Assembly: GCA_017535315.1 (NCBI GenBank) | Contig: JAFXUD010000009.1 | Location: forward strand, 62,001-126,000 | Direction: 5' to 3' | Length of the DNA stretch: 64,000 nucleotides | From: Victivallales bacterium | GTDB lineage: Bacteria > Verrucomicrobiota > Lentisphaeria > Oligosphaerales > Oligosphaeraceae | In this document: positions 1-7,476 of the stretch, piece after piece | Numbering within the stretch: the first letter of the stretch is position 1 | Layout of the letters: each line of letters starts with the position of its first letter | The notes under the pieces: model-generated | Database searches by the model: none | The model's input: only the letters and a program-made list of their open reading frames with translations | What the model was told of the DNA's origin: nothing | Program-made: the position numbers and the translations under genes

Positions 1-679
1 GGACCTCGGCGATTTTTAGCAGGATGCGTTTGATGGCTTCAGCGTGTTCGATTTTGCCGTTGAGGGCATAGGAGGTGGAGAGGGTGTCAAGTTGTTTGAA
101 AACGTATCCCACTTTGCTGGCACGGATGATGCCCGAGGGGTTGGACATGCTCTGCTTGTAGCCGAAGCAGGGGAATGGTTCCACGTCGATGAAAGTGAAG
201 ACCTGGCGCGGGTCCCATTTACTTTGAACCTTGATGGTTTCGGGATATTTGTCGTTTGGATAGACGGTTCCGCAGTGTGGGCATCGAATCTGGTTCGGGG
301 TCGAGACGCTCCATTGCCAGTTGTTGTTGGGAAGCCAGCGGAGCCCCTTGTCGCGGCAGGCTGGGCATGGGGTCGTGCCACCCGCAGTGGTGATTTCCAC
401 CATCATATCCAGGAACTCCTTGGTCATCTGTTCCGCTATTTTATCAGCGTTTTTGGAAAGATTGTTTGCGTAGTTTCGTGCCCAATCATGGTTTTCGATG
501 TTCTTTTTAGCGCGGATCAGGTCTTCCGTCTTGAATGAGACGCAGGGGTGGATGACCGTTTTGCGATAGGTTTTCCATTGTTCGACATTGGTCGGATCCC
601 CGTACGGGATGCGCATTTCATCGGAAAGAAGAGTGCTCATGGTGAGTGAAAAGATGATGGTGGAAAGTATGTGTTTCAT
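1..679 (-). CDS. Heparinase II/III-like polysaccharide lyase, N-terminal part (runs off the left edge)
   Basis: An open frame of 226 codons begins with ATG at 679 (protein start MKHILSTIIFSLTMSTLLSD, a signal peptide) and continues to base 1 without a stop, so the C-terminal part lies outside the window. After the signal peptide the sequence HPCVSF..EDLIRAKK is followed by W/Y-rich helices, then CPAC and CPHCG pairs around residues 110-140 separated by a tryptophan-rich loop. This order (HPr/c-f.t.edl, CPxC, CPhCG, then an alpha/alpha-toroid start) resembles the N-terminal region of large heparinase II/III-like or alginate-lyase-like secreted proteins of PVC bacteria. A lyase acting on uronic-acid-containing glycans is the inference; the catalytic region is not visible. 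The CxxC pairs may bind zinc. It follows the 740-4654 gene in the same direction but a terminator-like hairpin separates them. Confidence 0.6.
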   Translation of the reverse strand, partial: MKHILSTIIFSLTMSTLLSDEMRIPYGDPTNVEQWKTYRKTVIHPCVSFKTEDLIRAKKNIENHDWARNYANNLSKNADKIAEQMTKEFLDMMVEITTAGGTTPCPACRDKGLRWLPNNNWQWSVSTPNQIRCPHCGTVYPNDKYPETIKVQSKWDPRQVFTFIDVEPFPCFGYKQSMSNPSGIIRASKVGYVFKQLDTLSTSYALNGKIEHAEAIKRILLKIAEV

Positions 680-704
680 GATTTTGATAATCTCAAAAGG
701 TAAT

Positions 705-743
705 TGCAAAACAAAAGTAACCATGGACAAAGACTATGGTTAC
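705..743 (-). terminator. Rho-independent terminator of the beta-propeller gene
   Basis: On the minus strand GTAACCATAG, a 7-nt loop, and CCATGGTTAC form a stem of about 10 bp, followed directly by TTTTGTTTTG. The stem overlaps the stop codon (TAA at 742-740) of the upstream gene and ends before the next start at 679, so it should isolate the lyase gene transcriptionally. Confidence 0.65.
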
Positions 744-3700
744 ATGTTGTTTAGTTTGCAAAAATACCAGACAGCCCAGTTTTCCAGCGGGGAGACGTTG
801 GGCGGTGAGGAGAGTTTAATGTAGTTGTTGTTTAGAAGCATGTAAAACTTGTTTGTCTGATCGGGGGCGGCACAGGAGCCGATGAGATTCCAGCCAGAAT
901 GGATGGATATGGGATCGGTACGTTGTCCAGTGAGGGTGGTATCGGGGCGCAGGGTACCGATTTTCACTGCGAAGCCCTGTCCAGGAGCCAATGTTTCAGG
1001 GGCAGGCTGGTAGTTGTCATTCTGCCAGATCCAAAGGGTGTCACTTCCAAGGGCTGAAGCCAATGCGGATGACGAGGTGGCGTAGGGGGTGGCTAGCATC
1101 AGCCAGCTCTCCGAGTTGGAACGAGACTCTTGTTCTCCAAGAATGAAGATTATTCCCACCCCCAAGCTAGGCCAAAGATCGGAAATGCGGAACTCCACCT
1201 TGTCCAGTAAAATGGTGAAATTGAAGGTGTCAGAAGTGGCATTTCCCCCATCGATGGCGTATGCACTAGCTGAAATGGTGTTGACGACTGTTCCGTCGGA
1301 TTGGAATGTCACGGGAAAATCATTTGGAGCACGTGGGAAGGTGGCCTTCTTACCTTTTGCCGTAAGCCAACTTCCATTGGATGCTTTGAGGGTGATGCGC
1401 AGTTTGTCCTGATCCTCTGGGTCGTCGTCTTCCAGTGTGAAGGTGGTTGCCTGCAACGGAGTTCCTTCCCGTAGGTTTTGTGGAAAAGTGGTGATTCGAG
1501 GTGGACGGTTGGTGTTTGTGACTGTCACGCTGACTGGCAGCGAGGCTTTTTCCCCTTTTTTATCCTTGACGACGATGCTGAACGTCACGGCGGCTTCTTG
1601 ACCGCGTATAGTCACATCGTAGTCTGGCGCAAGATGAAGGGTTGAGCCCTTCAGGGTGGCCCATCGGGGGGCATTGTAGAGCGAGTAGGTCAGCTTTTCC
1701 GTGTTGTATGGAGCTTGGTTTGCCATGTCTGGGTCAATTGCGTAGAGACTGTATGTGGTCCCGATTGTCTCACTTCCTTCGCTGACGGTGTAGTTACATG
1801 CGTTGTCGGGAATGGAATCAGACCAGACTGGAGGGTTGTTCACATTGTTGACGGTTAGACTGAAGGTCTGTGGGGAGGAAAGCATCTTACCGTCCCAGAG
1901 GCGAATAGATAGTGTGGTGTTTCCGCAGAAATATGGGTTGGTAGGGCATATCTTGACGGCATACCACTTTTCGTAGGGGATGAGTTCGGCAGGTAAGTCT
2001 GTCTCAGTAGTTAGATGAGTTGGGATGGCATCGTTGCCTTCTGCATCGCTGAATGCAAGAGGCAGAATAATTTCAGGCGATTCATCAACTGAAAAATTTG
2101 TGGTTGTAAATGTGGCAGGTGTGTCCTCCGCATCGTCAAAGAGGGCTTGATATAATTCATTGCCATACTCGTTTTGTTTGCCATCAAGTAGATTCTGTGC
2201 TGGAGATACGAAACAGAGGCGTGAGCCGTCTGCACTGAGGAGCATTTCCTGAAGAACATAGCTGGTGGCTGGCTTGGCCTGGTAGTTGAGGGATGCATAT
2301 TTCTCCTCTCCCGTAAGAAGATCAAAGCGACACGCTTGAGGAATGTTGCGGGTAGTCCTTCTATAGGCGAGAAAACGTCCATTGGCCGAGATGGTGATTC
2401 CATCTGGCGCGCCTGATGGGAAAGAGCTAAGTGTTATCTCCTCAGTTGTTCCGTCGCTTGCTAGCCATTTTACGGTCCCATCCTGTATGATGACGAAACG
2501 CGTGGCGGAGAGCGTGGCGGCGAAGGATGTGATGTTTTCTGCAATCGATGTGAGGGTTGGGGAATATGTCTTGCAGGTGAACAGAGCATTGCCCGAAAGG
2601 AAAGCGGCAGTGAGACCATCTCTGGAAATTACAGAGTGAGAAAAGCCGTTGGCTTCTGAAAGCAGGATTTCCTTGCCACTGACGTTGATGCATGGTACAC
2701 CAGATTTCACGTAAGCCACTTTGGAGCTGTCGTAGGATATGGCATAGTCGCCTGTGTCAATGTCGTCGGCGACCTTGCTTTCCTTGGCGGTGGCAATGTT
2801 GAACTTGTAAAGTGAAGCTTCACGGGTATAGAAGACCCATTGCCCATCGCCAGAGAGTTTTACGTGGCGTAAGTCAGCGTTGTTGTCCTGTACCAAGAGG
2901 GTCATGCTTCCCGTAGTGAGGTTCTGCAGATAGATTACCAAATAATCATAAGGTTGGGTGTCGTCCTGGACACGGGTATTAAAGGCGACTAGTGTGCCTG
3001 ATTCATCCATTGAAAAAGAATCGCTGTCAAGCAATCCACTTCCATTTCCCTTGAGGAAGAGGTTGCCCGAGGGGGCTGTGGAGAGGTGTTTCAGAATGGG
3101 GGCTTTGGGAGAACGAACTGTGATCAAAATACTGGCTTCACAAGTGAAACTCCCATCCTCGACACAGATAGATAGGGTGTTTTGGGATGGTGAGACACTT
3201 GGGGTGAACAAGAGTGGCAGCAAGGATGCCGATAGAGTTTTTTTTGTTGTTTCATCATATTTGGGGACAGGATTCTTGTTAACATCACGCAGTGTACCAG
3301 GTAGTTTCCCTTCCCAGTAAAACTTGAGTTCTGTTTTTTCTGTTGCCCCAGAGATGACAAGTGGTAGTTCTGTTATGCTCCCAGATACACTAGGTACAGT
3401 TGTATTCAGGTCCGTAACCAATAGGTCTGGTCCCATGTCAACGGCACAGACATTGGCGTTACCAGCGGGGTTGCGATAGCCAAGATTCTTTGCAGTTGTA
3501 ACAAATGCAGCAAAGCGTCCAGAAGGAGAGATGGCTGGAACCATACAATCTTCATTGGCATCGGTCAATTGAAGCAGAGTTTTGTGCCTGCGGTCATAGC
3601 GCCATATCTGGCGAGGTGCGCTAGCGGATGGACGTGCGGAAAATAGGATGAATCTTCCGTCGGCGCTGAGTGCTGGAGAGACACAGTTGTAGAGATAGCG

Positions 3701-4654
3701 GTTGGCTTGTACACACCATTCGGTTTTCCAGCCCTCCTCTTCTAATTGTGCGACTACAATTTGCGTTCCGAGTGCCCTAATATAGTCGGTCTGAGTATCT
3801 TCAAGTAGGGTATTATTGTTGGTCACGAAAGCGATGCACTGGGTATCCCGCGCTGATGCGATTTCAGGATTGGAGAGCGAGACGGAGGAGTCCAAGAGGA
3901 TGGCTTCAACTATTGATGTCTTGGATGAAGTGTTGCGATCCCAACTGCAAATAGTGGAGGCATCTTTTGGGGTCTCCACATAGAATATTTGTTTGCCATT
4001 TGGGGAAAGGGCAAGCGATTTCCCTTCTGTCTTTGGAAGTCCATCTGAGGGGATTTCAAGTAAACTATCATCAAGCAAATGAATTGTGCCATCATCTTCC
4101 GATATGGCCAGGGTTTGAGCATCCCCCGAAATGGCCGCAGGGGCGTTGTAGGAGGTGTTGAGGAAAGCACCAGAAAAGAGAGATGCCTCATTTTTCGAAC
4201 TGGCGAATTCGATGGATGCCACTGCCGGTCCGTTCCCGCTTTTCCTTAAGGTGAAAAAAAGGTTGTTTCCCCTGAAGAGGCGGTAATTGGACCACGCGAA
4301 ATCCTCCTTGGTGACACTACTTTGAAATGATTGAGCGATGCTGTAGCTGAATTCATCGTATGGGGAAAAGAGGGGAGTGGATGTTGGCTTGTCAGCTAGG
4401 ATGTCCGTGGTGTTGGCACCAATTAACGGCGTGAATTTTACAGAGGCATCAGGAGAGGGGAAGATAAAGCACACCTTTCCGTCATCGGTGACAACGGGGG
4501 TACTGTAGAAGGAGAGACCATCCCAGCCGCTTCCGTATGAAAGGCGTGTGCCTGTCTCGGAAACACCCACTAGAATGGGGGTGAATTCTGAGGCAAAAAT
4601 CGTACGGAAGAGCAAGATGCAGAGGAATAAAAGATAATAACACGTATTTTTCAT
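740..4654 (-). CDS. Secreted TolB/PD40-like beta-propeller protein with cadherin/Ig-like domains
   Basis: A 1,304-residue protein with a signal peptide (MKNTCYYLLFLCILLFRTIFA, hydrophobic residues 4-20). Repeated blades of the form SPALSADGRFILFSAR and ISPSGRFAAFVT (about residues 350-410), with similar xISANGRFLAY repeats around 760-830, are typical of PD40/WD40-like (TolB-type) beta-propellers; there appear to be two propeller blocks (roughly 30-420 and 540-850) separated by an Ig-like stretch. Residues about 850-1180 hold repeated VNNVNNPPVWS and VTNTNRPPRIT linkers, the hallmark of cadherin-like/Ig-like tandem domains. The C-terminal 120 residues (...GWNLIGSC...) form a separate module repeated in PVC secretome proteins. 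No catalytic motif is visible. An extracellular or surface binding/scaffold role is inferred. Its start lies 563 bp from the divergent gene at 5218. Confidence 0.7.
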   Translation of the reverse strand: MKNTCYYLLFLCILLFRTIFASEFTPILVGVSETGTRLSYGSGWDGLSFYSTPVVTDDGKVCFIFPSPDASVKFTPLIGANTTDILADKPTSTPLFSPYDEFSYSIAQSFQSSVTKEDFAWSNYRLFRGNNLFFTLRKSGNGPAVASIEFASSKNEASLFSGAFLNTSYNAPAAISGDAQTLAISEDDGTIHLLDDSLLEIPSDGLPKTEGKSLALSPNGKQIFYVETPKDASTICSWDRNTSSKTSIVEAILLDSSVSLSNPEIASARDTQCIAFVTNNNTLLEDTQTDYIRALGTQIVVAQLEEEGWKTEWCVQANRYLYNCVSPALSADGRFILFSARPSASAPRQIWRYDRRHKTLLQLTDANEDCMVPAISPSGRFAAFVTTAKNLGYRNPAGNANVCAVDMGPDLLVTDLNTTVPSVSGSITELPLVISGATEKTELKFYWEGKLPGTLRDVNKNPVPKYDETTKKTLSASLLPLLFTPSVSPSQNTLSICVEDGSFTCEASILITVRSPKAPILKHLSTAPSGNLFLKGNGSGLLDSDSFSMDESGTLVAFNTRVQDDTQPYDYLVIYLQNLTTGSMTLLVQDNNADLRHVKLSGDGQWVFYTREASLYKFNIATAKESKVADDIDTGDYAISYDSSKVAYVKSGVPCINVSGKEILLSEANGFSHSVISRDGLTAAFLSGNALFTCKTYSPTLTSIAENITSFAATLSATRFVIIQDGTVKWLASDGTTEEITLSSFPSGAPDGITISANGRFLAYRRTTRNIPQACRFDLLTGEEKYASLNYQAKPATSYVLQEMLLSADGSRLCFVSPAQNLLDGKQNEYGNELYQALFDDAEDTPATFTTTNFSVDESPEIILPLAFSDAEGNDAIPTHLTTETDLPAELIPYEKWYAVKICPTNPYFCGNTTLSIRLWDGKMLSSPQTFSLTVNNVNNPPVWSDSIPDNACNYTVSEGSETIGTTYSLYAIDPDMANQAPYNTEKLTYSLYNAPRWATLKGSTLHLAPDYDVTIRGQEAAVTFSIVVKDKKGEKASLPVSVTVTNTNRPPRITTFPQNLREGTPLQATTFTLEDDDPEDQDKLRITLKASNGSWLTAKGKKATFPRAPNDFPVTFQSDGTVVNTISASAYAIDGGNATSDTFNFTILLDKVEFRISDLWPSLGVGIIFILGEQESRSNSESWLMLATPYATSSSALASALGSDTLWIWQNDNYQPAPETLAPGQGFAVKIGTLRPDTTLTGQRTDPISIHSGWNLIGSCAAPDQTNKFYMLLNNNYIKLSSPPNVSPLENWAVWYFCKLNNM

Positions 4655-5217
4655 TGCTTGGGATTTTTCAGGGATAGAAGCGATGGAAGCTATAGCAAAG
4701 ACATAACTCGATATTTATACGAGGCAAGTTCAAAACTATCATTGAAATGCGCTAGTTTTGAACTTACCTCTTATACAATACAAAAAATAAGCACATTCCC
4801 TGAAAATACAAGCAAAAACATGCTTTTTTCTGGAAACAACGGTTTATTTTTTTGAACGCTCAGTCTCCTAATAGTGCCGTTTACGGTTGTCGTGGAGTTA
4901 TAGCGCACGGAGTCCGCAACAATCGTAGCCCAATACAAGCCTCCTTTAGGTGTGCAGCAGTGGTGTTGGTCGTTCTTCAGAACATCGCACTTGTCGGTAC
5001 AACAAAAAAACAATGTCATTACCTACCCTCATGGGAAAGAGAGTTGCTGGTTGTCTCTACCTTTTTTGGATGGTTATTAGTTGCAAATAAGTACTGAACA
5101 AATACATTAAAAAGTGAGGTGATTACAAAACTATCACTTTACTGTATTAGGTCGCAGGCATTGCCTGGACTATCATGCAAGGCAAAAATGAGCAACTCCA
5201 TTGTATGTAGGATCACC
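4655..5217. other. Intergenic region between divergent genes
   Basis: This 563-bp spacer lies between the divergently transcribed 740-4654 and 5218-7272 genes and should hold both promoters. It contains a palindrome (4721-4770), an AT-rich block (4771-4855) and a higher-GC stretch (4860-5000) that is open in short frames on both strands without a plausible ribosome site or recognisable protein. I see no RNA gene. Confidence 0.5.
4721..4770. repeat. Palindromic element, family R4 copy 1
   Basis: Left arm GAGGCAAGTTCAAAACTA and right arm TAGTTTTGAACTTACCTC pair over 18 bp with one mismatch around a 14-nt loop. The right half reads GAAATGCGCTAG then TTTTGAACTTACCTC, almost the same as one half of the perfect palindrome at 32389-32447, so both belong to one family. 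It lies between divergent genes and has no T-tract, which argues against a terminator. Confidence 0.7.
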
Positions 5218-7272
5218 ATGAAAGATATTCTGCGTAAAATATTCTTCTGGGACGTGCCAGCGAAAGGCGCGTTCTTCGGGGTGACGTTGCTCTTCGTCTT
5301 ACCGAGGTTCTTCTATGCAATTGTTTTTGACATTGTGGCGCCTGTCTTTCTGCGGGAGGAAAAGTCTGGTGAGGTGGCCTTGTATTTGCTGGCCGCGTTG
5401 ATAGGGTGCGCGTTGCTCTACGCATTCATTGATCTTGTTCACTTCCTGCCGAAAGTTCCCATGACGAAGAAACCCTGCTTGATAGGATTGTGTTGCTGCG
5501 CTGTATTAATGATTGTTTTCTGGATATCTACAGATTTGATTGGTGACAAGGAGATTTACAGGCGATTGTGGTGGGTAATTCCATCGTTGTTTGTGGCTTG
5601 GTGCATTGTTTATGCCTTTTATCCAGCCGTCAAAGTATGGGAGTGGTTGGCTGCTGTTGTCCCGCTGGTGATTAGGGGGGCATTGTGTTCCTTCATGAGC
5701 GTGGCATTAGTGCGTGAAGTGGTTAGCGAGCTTGGAGTTATACCGCAGTCAAATGCAGTATTTAGCTTCATTGGAAACTCAAGTGGTATGCAATGGCTTC
5801 TGTCGATTTGCTGTATTTCCCTGCTTGCAATCGCCTATTTGATGCTTGCTAGAGTTATCTCGAAAGGTGGCAGTGTCTCGTTCAAGAGCCTTTGGGGCAA
5901 AGGGGTTGCAACGCTGTGGCTGGTTTTTGTCGTGACGTATTTGGCAAGTGTCTGCCAGGCTGTGTATTCAATACTTGACTACCGAAAAGCCCGGAAGGAA
6001 TTGGATGCATATTGGGGGATGCCTGTCACAACAAAGACGCTGGTTGAACTCTACGCCAAGAACGACAACATCGACCAGGCGTTCTGGAAGGAGTTCAATG
6101 GTCAGGCTGCGGTGAGGTTTCCAAAGTTCTTCAATAAATACGATGGAATCAATCTCATTGTCGGCTATTCAAATGCAATTCTGCCCCCAGACATCTATGT
6201 TGAGTGGAAGAAGGCTTTCAATGAATCGGCAAAACTTCGACGGTGCGAGGAGATGATGGAGGCACCACCTCCTTTGTACGAGCGGAAGGCGGGCTTCAAT
6301 TTCGATAGATTCTTTTCTAGAATCTCATCCAGATGCGGGGAGATGGCGCGCCTGGAAATGTGGCGTGTGAGGTTTGCGTTGGAGGAGAAGGACATTGACA
6401 CCGCTAAGAAAGCCTTGCTTCGTTTGGACAATATCGGCACGCCACTTCAAAGCGATTACAATCAGCTTGCGGGCCTGTTGTGGGTGGCAATTGAACAAAT
6501 GCGCACCTATGCGTTGTGCCGTATTCTAGCCAGTGGTCTGGCAGATGAGGCGTGGCTCCGCGAACAGTCTGCAATTCTGCTGGAAAAGGAACGCCTGATA
6601 CCCGAAGTCCACAAGCGCATGATTCTTGGCGAAGCAGCACATACGTTGGATTCGTTTGAGATGGTGGCTGAGCAGGCCAGTTTTGCCTCGTTCCTGATGC
6701 TGCCAGAAAGCTGGGGCTTTTGGGGGCGCGAGGGGGCTGTCATGGCTAGATGTTTCTGTATCTCAGATTTTGCCGATTTCCCTGAAAAGCCCGCGGCCAT
6801 CTTTGCGAGAATGATTTCCAATGGTGAGTGTCTTATGGGGACGAAAAAGATCCCCACACTTGTGGCGACATTGCGCATTTCAAGGGGGCTGATTGAAGCT
6901 GAGATGATTCGCTTGAAAACAGGAGCCTATCCAGCTGTGATAGACAACCTGCCCGAAGACCCCTTCTCGGGCAGACCGCTACGATATGCCATTGGCGAAC
7001 GTGAGATCCCCGGGCAACGTTTCCAGCAGAATGACGACGATAACGGGGACGAGCTTGAAGTGGTGCAACAAATGCAAAAGTTCATTAAAATGACAGATGA
7101 ACAGGCAAAGGAGTTGGCACGCCATACACATTATTCCTTCAAGCCCGAGTGGCATACTGTCAATGCCGTCCAGATCTGGAGCGTTGGCCCCGATGGAATA
7201 AGCGGCGATGCAGCGGGAGATGACTTACTGAAGTCTCGTGACGACATCAGATACTATATCCGTTTGCAATAG
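5218..7272 (+). CDS. Polytopic membrane protein with pseudopilin-like C-terminal tail, unknown function
   Basis: ATG at 5218 is preferred because AGGA lies 9 bp upstream and the upstream in-frame extension (back to 5119) is not protein-like; this gives 684 residues. The first 250 residues hold about six hydrophobic segments. Residues 260-560 are a soluble helical region rich in charged residues, and the C-terminal 130 residues read GAYPAVIDNLPEDPFSG, LRYAIG and WSVGPDGISGDAAGDD. That tail (yP..l..L..DPFsg.plrY....iySvGpDg.dd) is the C-terminal signature seen in type II secretion/pseudopilin-like proteins of planctomycetes and lentisphaerae, where it forms a Ca2+-type fold. Its presence on a polytopic protein, without a pilin N-terminus, is unusual. 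Function is unknown. Confidence 0.7.
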   Translation: MKDILRKIFFWDVPAKGAFFGVTLLFVLPRFFYAIVFDIVAPVFLREEKSGEVALYLLAALIGCALLYAFIDLVHFLPKVPMTKKPCLIGLCCCAVLMIVFWISTDLIGDKEIYRRLWWVIPSLFVAWCIVYAFYPAVKVWEWLAAVVPLVIRGALCSFMSVALVREVVSELGVIPQSNAVFSFIGNSSGMQWLLSICCISLLAIAYLMLARVISKGGSVSFKSLWGKGVATLWLVFVVTYLASVCQAVYSILDYRKARKELDAYWGMPVTTKTLVELYAKNDNIDQAFWKEFNGQAAVRFPKFFNKYDGINLIVGYSNAILPPDIYVEWKKAFNESAKLRRCEEMMEAPPPLYERKAGFNFDRFFSRISSRCGEMARLEMWRVRFALEEKDIDTAKKALLRLDNIGTPLQSDYNQLAGLLWVAIEQMRTYALCRILASGLADEAWLREQSAILLEKERLIPEVHKRMILGEAAHTLDSFEMVAEQASFASFLMLPESWGFWGREGAVMARCFCISDFADFPEKPAAIFARMISNGECLMGTKKIPTLVATLRISRGLIEAEMIRLKTGAYPAVIDNLPEDPFSGRPLRYAIGEREIPGQRFQQNDDDNGDELEVVQQMQKFIKMTDEQAKELARHTHYSFKPEWHTVNAVQIWSVGPDGISGDAAGDDLLKSRDDIRYYIRLQ

Positions 7273-7345
7273 ACCACTGTTTTAATACATTGCCACAGCG
7301 GGTGTAACGACGAGGTCTCATCGTTGCGTATTTCAACGGTTTTGT

Positions 7346-7429
7346 AGTGCCAAGCACACGACAAAGTGGGCATGCAACTGTGGCCTGTCGTGACAGAGGC
7401 GTTGCATTGGCACTGTAATTTGGCACGGG
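7346..7429. repeat. Nested hairpin and repeat family R3 copy 1
   Basis: Between the convergent ends of the 5218 and 10419 genes, AGTGCCAAGCA (7346-7356) pairs with TGCATTGGCACT (7403-7414) and CACGACA (7357-7363) pairs with TGTCGTG (7386-7392), giving a nested long hairpin. The segment 7392-7429 matches 36478-36515 at 29 of 38 positions; that copy is also in a convergent intergenic region. No T-tract follows, so it is not a standard terminator. The rest of the 204-bp gap shows nothing else. Confidence 0.5.
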
Positions 7430-7476
7430 TAACTACCGCTTCGCAGTTTTGCCATCTGCTTATGAGTTACAAAACG

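Noticed and set aside
4852-5097. Possible degraded transposase or short gene on either strand
   Set aside because: Two open frames of about 80 codons on opposite strands lack ribosome sites and match no recognisable family; could be a remnant but there is no support.
5119-5217. Upstream extension of the membrane protein start
   Set aside because: The extension is in frame but not protein-like, and AGGA before ATG 5218 fits the downstream start better.
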